Origin: Ferrimonas kyonanensis DSM 18153
GTDB taxonomy: Bacteria; Pseudomonadota; Gammaproteobacteria; Enterobacterales; Shewanellaceae
Assembly: GCF_000425405.1 (NCBI RefSeq)
Contig: NZ_KE384369.1
Span: 16,009-80,008, forward strand
Reading direction: 5' to 3'
DNA: 64,000 nt
Positions 16,193 to 24,432 of the stretch are shown here, piece by piece. A model generated the notes under the pieces. It saw nothing but the letters and a program-made list of their open reading frames with translations. It was not told the DNA's origin and made no database searches. Position 1 is the first letter of the stretch, and each line of letters begins with the position of its first letter. Made by a program: the position numbers and the translations under genes.

Positions 16193-17517
16193 GGTATTTG
16201 CCTCACAGGTTCAGATTCAATTCGACAGCTCGCCCACAGCAAGGCGGCCAGGATGTACAGAGGCCAGGTAAAAGCCTGAGTTAAGAAGGTGGCGCTGATC
16301 CCAAATCCCACCAGCCCTGAGTACAACGCCAGTGCCCAACAACTGGCCTCCCAGTGTTCCCGGACCCGTTGCAACAACTGGCGAGAGCGGCGCAACAACG
16401 CCACATAGAAGGCGACAAACAGAACCAGCCCCACGATCCCTACCTCGGCCAGTACCTGAAACCAGGTACTGTGGACGGCATGACTTTTGCCATCCCAGTG
16501 GGGGGAATAGAAAAAATAGTTGGCAAGAAAGTTATCCAGACCGACCCCGAAAACCGGATGGGTCCAGGCCATGGACGCGGCCGCTTGCCAGGCGTAGAGG
16601 CGGCCCATGGCGGATTCATCGATGCCGGATTCGGCGGCACCGCCGGACTGACGTTGATCGATACCGGCCAGCATCAACAACACCATGATCAGCACCGGTG
16701 CCAACAGCCACACCCAGCGCGGTAACCGGTATCGCCGCAACACCAGGCTGCCAGTAACGCCACAGATCCCCAGCAGGCCGCCACGGCTCTGAGTCGCGAT
16801 GATCGCCATCACCAGCACCAGCATGATCCCCCCGGCGACCAGGGCGCCTTTGCCGCCGTACAGGGCTCGACTGAAGGCGAAGCTCAATGGCAACAGCAGC
16901 ACCAGCGCCAGATCATTGGGGTCCCCGAGGGTGGAGCCCCAACTGCGGCCAATGGTGACCCGGGTGCCCTCCACCACCTCCAGGCCATGGGCACTGTTGT
17001 AGAGGGCACAGACGGCAACGACACTGCCCGCCACAATGATCAGCCAGGCCACGCACCGCAATTGGGCACGGCTCTGAATCAACCAGGAGACGGTAAAGCA
17101 CATCAGCACTACCTTGACCCAGTTGCCACTCCAGTAGGCGGCCGCCAATGGCCGGTTGGTCGCCAGCACCACCCCGATGGTGCTCAACGCAAACAGCAGC
17201 AATAACACTCGGCCTTCGGGGTACAGATAGATGCGAGTCTGACGCACCACCCCCACCTGCCAAAACAGCACCGCCAACGACCCCAGCGCCAGCATTTGCG
17301 GAATCCTTAACCCCAATAGCGCCGGATTCAGTTCATGCAGACGAAACGCGGAAAACAACACAAACAACACGCACAGCATTACTGGCCAGCGCTGCGCCAG
17401 TATCAGCGCCGGCAGCAACAGCCAGCCGGCCAGCAACAGCAGCGGACTCAGCCAAGCCCCCACCGCAATCAAGCTGGCGCTCAACAGGGCGATCCCCAAT
17501 GGATAGGCGCCTATCAT
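16189..17517 (-). CDS. O-antigen ligase/polymerase family protein (Wzy-like, SypL-like)
   Basis: A 442-residue polytopic membrane protein with about 11 hydrophobic segments and the large periplasmic loop of the Wzy_C/O-antigen ligase family (GRLYAWQAAASMAWTHPVFGVGLDNFLANYFF, then HSTWFQVLAEVGIVGL). It probably polymerises lipid-linked repeat units in the periplasm. The start is ATG at MIGAYPLG, overlapping the flippase stop as ATGA; the ribosome site is weak, which fits translational coupling. Confidence 0.86.
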   Translation of the reverse strand: MIGAYPLGIALLSASLIAVGAWLSPLLLLAGWLLLPALILAQRWPVMLCVLFVLFSAFRLHELNPALLGLRIPQMLALGSLAVLFWQVGVVRQTRIYLYPEGRVLLLLFALSTIGVVLATNRPLAAAYWSGNWVKVVLMCFTVSWLIQSRAQLRCVAWLIIVAGSVVAVCALYNSAHGLEVVEGTRVTIGRSWGSTLGDPNDLALVLLLPLSFAFSRALYGGKGALVAGGIMLVLVMAIIATQSRGGLLGICGVTGSLVLRRYRLPRWVWLLAPVLIMVLLMLAGIDQRQSGGAAESGIDESAMGRLYAWQAAASMAWTHPVFGVGLDNFLANYFFYSPHWDGKSHAVHSTWFQVLAEVGIVGLVLFVAFYVALLRRSRQLLQRVREHWEASCWALALYSGLVGFGISATFLTQAFTWPLYILAALLWASCRIESEPVRQIP

Positions 17518-18869
17518 GATTGCCACTGCGCCGCCGCTACCGTTACGGTACCGGTTTTCAGCGTCCTGATGGCATACGCAGCCGCAACACTGGCCAGCGC
17601 CAGCAACAAAACCGGATGCCCGGCCCACAATGCCATCGCCGTTGCGATGCTCAGGCCCAGTAATCCCACAGTCGAATACGGCAAACGCAGCTGACGTTGG
17701 CTAACCCAATAGAACAGCATGGCCCGAATGGCCATCAGCAGGGTCATGGCCTGAATCAGGCCGGTTAACCCCGCGACAATGATCGCCAACGGCAGCAGCA
17801 CCAGCGCCGGTAACATGATTGCTGCATTTAACATCAGTGCCAGATTGCCGGTGGCTCGGTGATAGACGCCGATGCTGAGCAAAGCCGGAATCTGCCTGAG
17901 CAGAGTGATCAGCAGCAGCGCCGGCAGCCACTGCAGGCCCTGCTGATAGGCAGCATCAAACAGCCAGGGAAACGCCAGCGGGATCGCCGTGGCGGCCAAG
18001 GCGATGGCGACCACCAACAGCGCTACCCCGGCGGCAGTCACCCGCGCCAGGATGACGGACTCGTTGCGATCCGCCAATCGATGCCGCAACGGTCCCCACC
18101 ACAGCATAAACGGCTCCATGGCATAGGCGGGTAGCAGGCTCAGTTGCCACACCAGAACGTAGGCCCCCAACACCTCCAGGCTAACGGCCTCTGCCAGCCA
18201 GGGCCGTTCGTAACCGTTGAGCACAAAGGTAATGCCGGTGGACAGGGCCAGTGGCAGTCCATAGCCCACGATGGGGCGCCAGGGACCGACCGGGCTGCGG
18301 GCGGCACGCATCAACATCGGCCGGGCATCCCAGATCAGGATGGTGGCGGTGGCCACCGCCCCGCTGAGCATCACTGCGCCCACCCCCATGCCTGCCAGCA
18401 GCAACAGCAGCGACAGGCCGGTCTGAAGGGCCGACATCGACACGATGACCCAGAAAAAGCGCTGCGGCCGGTTATTGATTCTCAGCGCCACCAGTCGCAG
18501 CCCCAACCAGCCCCCCATGGCCAGATTCGCCAGCAACAGCTGCAACCACAGCCAATGCAAATCACCGGGCAACAGCCGGGCCAGTCCCAACGCCAGTAGT
18601 GGCGACAGCAGCAACAGTGCACAGCCATAGCGCCAGCCAAATGCCTGAATGCGGCGCAGCATGGCGGCATCCGAGGCATAGCGCTGACAACATTCGGTCA
18701 ACCCCAGCGACGCCACCAGGCTACCGACATTCGCCACCGCCACCAGCAGACCCAGCTGACCAAAGGCCGCCACCCCGAGCAGGGAGGCGGTCACCGGCAG
18801 CATCAGCAGACCCAGCGCCTTCTGGGTCACGCCACCAACGGCGTAGTACACCACCGCTGACCGGCTCAT
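17514..18869 (-). CDS. Polysaccharide flippase (Wzx/MVF-type, SypK-like)
   Basis: A 451-residue protein with 12 or so transmembrane segments and the N-terminal pattern of Wzx flippases (VVYYAVGGVTQKALGLLMLPV, FGQLGLLVAVANVGSLVASLGL). It should move undecaprenyl-linked repeat units across the inner membrane. The start is the ATG of MSRSAVV, overlapping the previous stop as ATGA, with GGAG upstream. Between a glycosyltransferase and the polymerase it occupies the sypK place. Confidence 0.85.
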   Translation of the reverse strand: MSRSAVVYYAVGGVTQKALGLLMLPVTASLLGVAAFGQLGLLVAVANVGSLVASLGLTECCQRYASDAAMLRRIQAFGWRYGCALLLLSPLLALGLARLLPGDLHWLWLQLLLANLAMGGWLGLRLVALRINNRPQRFFWVIVSMSALQTGLSLLLLLAGMGVGAVMLSGAVATATILIWDARPMLMRAARSPVGPWRPIVGYGLPLALSTGITFVLNGYERPWLAEAVSLEVLGAYVLVWQLSLLPAYAMEPFMLWWGPLRHRLADRNESVILARVTAAGVALLVVAIALAATAIPLAFPWLFDAAYQQGLQWLPALLLITLLRQIPALLSIGVYHRATGNLALMLNAAIMLPALVLLPLAIIVAGLTGLIQAMTLLMAIRAMLFYWVSQRQLRLPYSTVGLLGLSIATAMALWAGHPVLLLALASVAAAYAIRTLKTGTVTVAAAQWQS

Positions 18870-20011
18870 ATCAGCGACTCCATCCAACCAGACAGACGTT
18901 TGGCCTGCAATTCGACATCAAACAGTCGGCGTGCCCGCCACTTGGCCTGCAACGCCATGCGTTGGTAGCGAGCGTCAGACAACGCGGTCAGTTTACGGAT
19001 GGCACGACTGAGGGCGCCGGGGTTGTCTGGCGCCACCTGAAAACCGGTGCGGCAACTGACGATCTCTTTTAGCCCCATGATGTTGCTGGTGATCACCGGC
19101 AATCCCATGGCCATGGCTTCTTTGACCACCAGCGGACCGGTGTCGCGATCGCCATTGCCGGCGATACGAAACGGCGCCACCAGCCCCAGATAGCGGTGGC
19201 CATGCTGGGCCAGCCAATCCTGGTTGCGAACCCCCAGGAACCGTACCGACTTAAGCCCCAGCGCCTCAATCTGGGCCCGATAGGACGCCGCTAACGGGCC
19301 GTCACCGACGATGTCCAGCTGCAACTGCGGGTCATCGATGCGTGCCAACGCCTGCAGCAAGGTATCCAACCCCTTCTTCTCAACCAGGCGACCGATGAAC
19401 AACAGCCGTTTGCGCCTGCTCGGGACATCGCCGGGCGTAAACAGTTGCGTATTGATGCCGCAGGGGATCAGCGCCGCCTGGCTGGCGCCCTGGTCCTCAA
19501 ACAGCTGCCGCATCTCCCGGCACACCGCTACCGACAGGTCCGCATTGCGCAGCTTGACCGGCAAATCATGGGGGTGGGCGTAGACATCGGCACCATGGCC
19601 AACAAAGGACACCGTGATGCCAAGAATGCGGGCGGCGACGATGGCGACTGCCGCCGTGTGTTGAGCAAAATGCGCATGCAGGTGATCACAGCCGCGGGCC
19701 TGGGCGGCAACCCGGGCCGCCATCAACAGCAGGCTGCGGCGGGGAAAGGCCTGTTGTTCCCGCAAAAATTGCCACACCGCCGGGGTCAGGACAGCCTGAG
19801 CCATCGCCAGCGCCACCTTGCTGCCCAGCGGTGCCGGTGGCACCACCCGGGTCATCCACGCCTGGTGCAACGCACTGTCGATGGCATCGGCAGACTCCAG
19901 CGCGATGGGCAGGATTCGATGACCCAGCTTGGTCATGGCGTTCATTTCGTTGACCACGAAGGTCTCTGTCAGTACAGGAAAGCTGGGAATGACGTAGGCA
20001 ATGGCTTTCAT
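18866..20011 (-). CDS. Glycosyltransferase family 4 (SypJ-like position), first gene of the flippase operon
   Basis: A 381-residue GT-B enzyme: N-terminus MKAIAYVIPSFPVLTETFVVNEM, a HLHAHFAQHTAAVA segment with conserved His residues, SFVGHGADVY, then donor-domain motifs LLFIGRLVEKKGLDTLLQAL, LDIVGDGPL, VRFLGVRNQDWLAQ and DTGPLVVKEAMAMGLPVITSNIMG. This is the WcaL/colanic-acid type of family 4 enzyme. The start follows CGGAG. A weak sigma54-like promoter lies at 20049-20064, so the five-gene operon (transferase, flippase, polymerase, acetyltransferase, transferase) may be co-regulated. Confidence 0.86.
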   Translation of the reverse strand: MKAIAYVIPSFPVLTETFVVNEMNAMTKLGHRILPIALESADAIDSALHQAWMTRVVPPAPLGSKVALAMAQAVLTPAVWQFLREQQAFPRRSLLLMAARVAAQARGCDHLHAHFAQHTAAVAIVAARILGITVSFVGHGADVYAHPHDLPVKLRNADLSVAVCREMRQLFEDQGASQAALIPCGINTQLFTPGDVPSRRKRLLFIGRLVEKKGLDTLLQALARIDDPQLQLDIVGDGPLAASYRAQIEALGLKSVRFLGVRNQDWLAQHGHRYLGLVAPFRIAGNGDRDTGPLVVKEAMAMGLPVITSNIMGLKEIVSCRTGFQVAPDNPGALSRAIRKLTALSDARYQRMALQAKWRARRLFDVELQAKRLSGWMESLI

Positions 20012-20048
20012 GAACGGCTCCGAATCAGGCAAGGTCTGACTCCCTTGA

Positions 20049-20064
20049 TACAAAAACCACGCCA
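20049..20064 (-). promoter_or_regulatory. Possible sigma54 promoter of the flippase operon
   Basis: TGGCGT-N5-TTGTA on the minus strand has correct spacing and a good -24 element, but TTGT instead of TTGC at -12. A TTGCAACGGC element begins 61 bp upstream, as in the better promoters, which raises its credibility. Confidence 0.4.
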
Positions 20065-20112
20065 ACAGGCTTACCTATTGAATAAAAAGAACTATTTCCT
20101 CGGTGGCGCGGT

Positions 20113-20135
20113 GGCCGTTGCAGTTTGCAACGGCC
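20113..20135. promoter_or_regulatory. Perfect 10-3-10 palindrome in the divergent intergenic region
   Basis: Arms GGCCGTTGCA and TGCAACGGCC flank GTT. It sits between the divergent transferase genes at 20011 (-) and 20265 (+) and contains the TGCAACGGC core found upstream of the other sigma54 promoters. A regulator site is more likely than a terminator, since it lies upstream of both genes. Confidence 0.55.
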
Positions 20136-20212
20136 GCCAGAGCACTCAACGGCCAAATCATTGCAAATCGAGCAGCCCTTAAACAATTACCAATAAATCA
20201 ATAAGATAACTT

Positions 20213-20228
20213 TGGCATCCTTCCTGCA
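20213..20228 (+). promoter_or_regulatory. sigma54 promoter of the family 2 glycosyltransferase
   Basis: TTGGCAT-N5-CTGCA shows GG and GC at exact sigma54 spacing, with the start expected near 20240, 25 bases before the ATG. A partial element (CAACGGC followed by TTGCA, 20147-20165) lies about 60 bp upstream. Confidence 0.7.
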
Positions 20229-20264
20229 GTTCCGATAACACTGTCGGTGAGTTCAGGAGTCACT

Positions 20265-21185
20265 ATGGAACCAAGCATCTGCGTCATCATTCCCAGCTAC
20301 AACTGCCTCGAGTACCTGCCCCAGGCGCTTGACAGCATCTGGGCCCAAAGCTTGAGAGTAAAGGAGGTGTGGGTGGTGGATGACGGCTCCAGCGACGGCA
20401 CCGCCGAGTGGCTGCAGCAACAGCGCCCTCGCCACCCCGCCCTGCATTCGCTGCGGTTGGAAAATGTTGGTCCATCCGCCGCCAGGAATGCCGCCCTGCA
20501 GCTGTGTCAGAGTGACTGGGTGGCCTTTCTGGACGCCGACGACCTTTGGTACCCCGATAAGTTGGCTCGGCAGTGGGCCGCCTTGTCGGCCAACCCGGAT
20601 GCGACATTTTGCATCAGCAACTATCTGCACATCGATGAGCAGCGCCGGCCCATCATCGACTGCTTTAGTTACTGGCCCGAGTATGGCCGCCAGTCCTGGC
20701 ATAGCCTCAGCGGCGATCAACTGTTTGCGGAAAATGTGGTGGGAACCTCAACGGTGTTGGCTCGCACTCAGGCCCTGCGCCAGTGCGGTGGTTTCGATGA
20801 AACGTTGCGATCCGCTTCAGACTGGGACCTGTGGTTGAAGCTGATCCGCACCGGAGAGTGCGTGGTGGAGCCCGAGTGTCAGATGGACTATCTGATGCGC
20901 GCCGGCTCCATAACCCGTGCCAGGCTCAAACGCCTGCAGGCCGTCGAGCGCATCATCGACCGACATCAGGCCCACCACAGCGACGACGCCGTCGACAGCG
21001 CCCGAGCCGGGTTGGCCCGCAACTACGCCGAGTATTATCAGGAACAGGGAATGTTCGCCAAGGCGTGCGCCTATCAGTGGCAGGCACTGCGACTGAAGTT
21101 TCACTATCAGGGAGTGCGCCACCTGCTGGCAGCGCTAAAAGGCGGGATACTGGCGGTCGCCAAACCCGCCCGCTGGGCCCAATAG
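20265..21185 (+). CDS. Glycosyltransferase family 2
   Basis: A 306-residue GT-A enzyme: CVIIPSYNCLEYLPQALDSI, VWVVDDGSSDGTAEWL, NVGPSAARNAAL, WVAFLDADDLWYPDKL (the DxD-type metal site) and GGFDETLRSASDWDLWLKL. The N-terminal 230 residues are catalytic and the tail is helical. The start is the ATG after AGGAG. It has its own sigma54 promoter and marks the right border of the polysaccharide locus. Confidence 0.87.
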   Translation: MEPSICVIIPSYNCLEYLPQALDSIWAQSLRVKEVWVVDDGSSDGTAEWLQQQRPRHPALHSLRLENVGPSAARNAALQLCQSDWVAFLDADDLWYPDKLARQWAALSANPDATFCISNYLHIDEQRRPIIDCFSYWPEYGRQSWHSLSGDQLFAENVVGTSTVLARTQALRQCGGFDETLRSASDWDLWLKLIRTGECVVEPECQMDYLMRAGSITRARLKRLQAVERIIDRHQAHHSDDAVDSARAGLARNYAEYYQEQGMFAKACAYQWQALRLKFHYQGVRHLLAALKGGILAVAKPARWAQ

Positions 21186-21202
21186 CCCAGCGGGGGCGTC
21201 GA

Positions 21203-22393
21203 CTAGATGACGGAAGCGATGGCGCTGACCAGGTAAGGCAGATTTGCCTCGGTCATGCCCGCCACGTTAATGCGACCGGAGCGAACGATGTAGATGGCAA
21301 ACTCCTCTTTCAGCGCCGCCACCTGATCCGGGTTGAGACCTGAGAAGCTGAACATGCCATTTTGCTGCTCGATGAAACTGAAATCGCCGGCCACACCGGC
21401 GGCCTTCAGTTGCGACACAAACTCCAGTCGCATGGTTTTGATCCGGGCCCGCATCTCAGCCAGCTCCTCGAGCCACATCGCTTTGAGCTCGGCATCGGCC
21501 AGGATGGTCGCCACCACCATGGCTCCGTGGGCCGGTGGGTTGGAGTAGTTGGCACGAATCACTTTCTTCACCTGGGAAAAGGCGCTGTTGGCCGCTTCAC
21601 TGGTTTGAGCCAGCAGGGTAAAGGCGCCGGTGCGCTCGTTGTACAGGCCAAAGTTCTTGGAGAAGGAGCTGGCAACCATCAGCTCTTCCATGGCATCGGC
21701 AAACAGACGCAAACCTGTCGCATCTTGTTCCACATCTACCGCAAAGCCTTGGTATGCAAAGTCAAACAGAGGCAGCCAACCTTTACTGCAGGCGATGGCA
21801 GCCAACTCGGACCACTGCTCCGCGGTCGGGTCGATGCCGCTGGGGTTATGGCAACAGCCATGCAGAATCACCACATCACCGGCTTCTACTTCCGCCAGAT
21901 CCGCTTTCATCCCTTCAAAGTCCAGGCCCTTGGCGTCGGCATCGTAATAGCGGTATTGTGCCACCTCAAACCCCACCGCCTGGAAGATCTGCGCATGGTT
22001 GGCCCAGCTGGGGTTGCTGATCCAGACCTTACGGGTATCGAGATTGCTGAAGATAAAGTCCGCCGCCACTCGCAGTGCACCGGTACCACCCGGGGCCTGA
22101 GCGGTGCGGGCGCGCTGAGTGGCGATGATGTCACTGTCGGCACCAAACAACAGCGCCTGAACCGCCGCCGCGTATTCGGGCAGTCCGTCGATGGAGAGGT
22201 AACTCTTCGTCTTTTGCTGTTCCAGAATCTTGGCTTCCGCCAGCTTGACGCAGCGCAGTACCGGCGTGGTGCCCTGAGCGTCTTTGTATACGCCAACACC
22301 CAGATTCACTTTACTGGCACGGGGATCGGTTTTAAAAGCTTCATTGAGGCCAAGGATAGGGTCGGCGGGAGCCTGAGGAATAGATTCAAACAT
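21203..22393 (-). CDS. Aspartate/aromatic-amino-acid aminotransferase (AspC/TyrB family)
   Basis: A 396-residue class I aminotransferase, normal family length. The PLP lysine lies in [15 protein letters not shown]; other family blocks are [31 protein letters not shown] (with the substrate/PLP-binding Asn) and the C-terminal RINVAGM, which holds the substrate carboxylate-binding Arg. It transfers the amino group between aspartate or aromatic amino acids and 2-oxoglutarate. Which substrate is preferred (aspC or tyrB) cannot be decided here. It is monocistronic. Confidence 0.9.
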   Translation of the reverse strand: MFESIPQAPADPILGLNEAFKTDPRASKVNLGVGVYKDAQGTTPVLRCVKLAEAKILEQQKTKSYLSIDGLPEYAAAVQALLFGADSDIIATQRARTAQAPGGTGALRVAADFIFSNLDTRKVWISNPSWANHAQIFQAVGFEVAQYRYYDADAKGLDFEGMKADLAEVEAGDVVILHGCCHNPSGIDPTAEQWSELAAIACSKGWLPLFDFAYQGFAVDVEQDATGLRLFADAMEELMVASSFSKNFGLYNERTGAFTLLAQTSEAANSAFSQVKKVIRANYSNPPAHGAMVVATILADAELKAMWLEELAEMRARIKTMRLEFVSQLKAAGVAGDFSFIEQQNGMFSFSGLNPDQVAALKEEFAIYIVRSGRINVAGMTEANLPYLVSAIASVI

Positions 22394-22477
22394 TGTGCTA
22401 CTTCGAAGACGGAAAGGTGACTGTATTTATACCATCTTCATGACCACATTGGCAGACAGCGGCCGGTTTTATGCGGC

Positions 22478-22512
22478 AAAAAAATACCCCGGTCGCACCA
22501 ACAACCGGGGTA
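22478..22512 (-). terminator. Terminator of pssA
   Basis: TACCCCGGT and ACCGGGGTA form a 9-bp stem; on the minus strand it is followed by seven T. It lies 60 bases beyond the pssA stop. Confidence 0.8.
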
Positions 22513-22571
22513 ATCACATTTGTGGTTATTACACCATAACCGGGCGTCAACCCGCTTCGGCAAAAACCAAT

Positions 22572-23918
22572 TTACAGCAGCCGTTTTAGCAGCAAATCCG
22601 CGCGAACCCGCCGCAATCGTTTCAGCAACTTTTTCACCGGCTCCGGGTACTCATTCAGCGTCTGCAACTGCTCGAAACTGGCCACTCGCGTGGTATGAGT
22701 CAGGATCGTCTCCTGTTCGCGGGCGAACTTATCGGCCAGTTGCTGCTGCTGATCGTCGATCAACAGGCCGTTTTCCAGATCCAGCGCCCAGGCTCGTGGA
22801 TTGAGGTTATTGCCGGTCAACAGGTAGTAGCGATCGTCAACCTGCATTCCCTTGAGGTGATAACTGTTGTCGTCGTGCCACCACAGATGCAGATTCAGCA
22901 AACCATCGGCGATGGCTCGCTTATGACGTTTGGCAAACCGACGCAGATTCTGCTCATACAGGTAAGGCAACGCCCCAACCGGGCTGAACTCCTGCGACGG
23001 CGGAATGTAGAAATCGTTGGCGGTTTTGTCTCCCACCACCAACACCACTTCCACTCCCCGCTTCAGCAACTTGTTGACCGTGGCCATCAGTGGCTTGGGC
23101 AGGTTGAAATAGGGGGTGCAGATAAACACCTTTTTCTGCGCCGACGCCAGCAAACGCTCAATCGCCTTGTTCAGCTGGTTGTCGGTACGGCCCAGACCGG
23201 CCAGAGGGTAGACCATCAGCGGTCCGCGTTCGTCGTTCACCACCCGGTATTTTGCCCGCGACAAGCGTTGACGCAACTGGCGAACCGCCACCTTCAACTG
23301 CTTCATCGACGGAATGTCATTGCTGAGCAACGACGATACCGCGCTGTTGTCGATCAGGTTATCGCGCATGTAGTTGACCATGGCATCGGCCAGCTTGGCG
23401 CACTGAATCAAATGGTAGCGATCGTAACGATAACGATCCAACTGGTGCAGATAGACGTTGTTAATGCTGGCGCCACTGTAGAACACGGTGTCATCGACGA
23501 CGAAGCCCTTAAGATGGAGCACCCCCATCCACTCGCGGTTCTTGACCGGAACGCCGTGAATTTCGATGCCATGCTGATACTGGGCCGCGGTGTTGCGATA
23601 AAACTCATCGTTGCCCACTTGGGGGCCCTTACCAATGAGGCCACGCTGAGCCCGGTGAAAATCCACCAGCAGGTGGATGTCCAGTTCCGGATTGGCCTGT
23701 TTGGCCTGGAACAGGGCGTGCAGGATCTCCCTGCCGGCTTCATCATCCTGAAGGTACAGTGCCGCCAGGTAGATGCGCTTGCCGGCCCGCTTGATGGCCT
23801 CGAGCAGGCGCGCTTTAAAATCGGCGGTCTCCAGCAGGATCTCGACGTCCTCAGCCTTAAGCTGCGCGCCCGGCAGTTCACTGATCCAGCTTTGCACCGT
23901 AGAAGGCGTCATTTTCAT
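22572..23918 (-). CDS. pssA: CDP-diacylglycerol-serine O-phosphatidyltransferase
   Basis: A 448-residue phospholipase-D-superfamily phosphatidylserine synthase of the E. coli type (about 451 residues). The first HKD motif is HLKGFVVDD with His135/Lys137, and the second is in YHLKGMQVDDRYYLLTGNNLNPRAW. It makes phosphatidylserine, the precursor of phosphatidylethanolamine. The start is the ATG of MKMTPST; the ribosome site is weak (GGAG is about 15 nt upstream), so the true start could differ by a few codons. It is monocistronic with its own terminator. Confidence 0.92.
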   Translation of the reverse strand: MKMTPSTVQSWISELPGAQLKAEDVEILLETADFKARLLEAIKRAGKRIYLAALYLQDDEAGREILHALFQAKQANPELDIHLLVDFHRAQRGLIGKGPQVGNDEFYRNTAAQYQHGIEIHGVPVKNREWMGVLHLKGFVVDDTVFYSGASINNVYLHQLDRYRYDRYHLIQCAKLADAMVNYMRDNLIDNSAVSSLLSNDIPSMKQLKVAVRQLRQRLSRAKYRVVNDERGPLMVYPLAGLGRTDNQLNKAIERLLASAQKKVFICTPYFNLPKPLMATVNKLLKRGVEVVLVVGDKTANDFYIPPSQEFSPVGALPYLYEQNLRRFAKRHKRAIADGLLNLHLWWHDDNSYHLKGMQVDDRYYLLTGNNLNPRAWALDLENGLLIDDQQQQLADKFAREQETILTHTTRVASFEQLQTLNEYPEPVKKLLKRLRRVRADLLLKRLL

Positions 23919-24129
23919 AATAATGACGATACTCCAAATAGAAATGGCCACGGGCCGCCGCCAGGGGCGTCCCGTGTGAATAGGCTAACGTTGGCCACCC
24001 CGGGGGATCGGCGAACGGATTTAGCAAGCTAGTAAAGCAAACCCTTGATTGACGGGCAAGTGCTGAAGAAAAAGTTGGACGTTAAATGTTGAATAACTGA
24101 ACAGTATGGCATCAGGGAGGGAGCCAGGT

Positions 24130-24170
24130 CACACGGAACACCGTATGACTGCACCTGGCAACGGCCATGG
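24130..24170. other. Imperfect hairpin in the gap between pssA and the YnhF-like gene
   Basis: GCCAG/CTGGC outer arms and GTCACACGG/CCGTATGAC inner arms (one mismatch) pair around AACA, with a 5-nt bulge. A second short hairpin (ACACC/GGTGT, 24183-24201) follows the YnhF-like stop on the minus strand. These may end transcription of that gene. Nothing else is visible in 23920-24200. Confidence 0.35.
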
Positions 24171-24203
24171 CGGGGTGAAAATTACACCACCTCGACGGTG
24201 TCC

Positions 24204-24296
24204 TCAGGCGTAGTTGATGGCGATCAGTCCCATCAACAGGATGCCGGACAAGATGGCGGCCGAACTGATCAGCGCCAATTTGAGATCGGATTTCAT
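24204..24296 (-). CDS. YnhF-like single-pass membrane peptide (30 residues)
   Basis: The peptide begins MKSDLKLALISSAAILSG and ends GLIAINYA: a charged N-terminus and one hydrophobic helix. It resembles E. coli YnhF (29 residues, MSTDLKFSLVTT...) in length, the M-x-[ST]-DLK start and the TM pattern. The ATG follows GGGAGC at proper distance. YnhF is a small inner-membrane protein of unknown role. The match is by eye on a very short sequence, so family membership is likely but not certain. Confidence 0.65.
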   Translation of the reverse strand: MKSDLKLALISSAAILSGILLMGLIAINYA

Positions 24297-24432
24297 GCAT
24301 GCTCCCTATTTTGCTGTTGAACCCAGATTCATTATTGGCAATGATTGAAGCTAGGATCAAGCCGTGCCCCTTCCCTAACCGGGCAATTTTAGACTAAAGT
24401 TTAACTATCAATGGCTTACAATGGGGGGGGTG

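Noticed and set aside
24112-24360. 82-codon minus frame over the YnhF-like gene
   Set aside because: Different frame, composition of a chance ORF; the short YnhF-like frame has the ribosome site and the TM helix.
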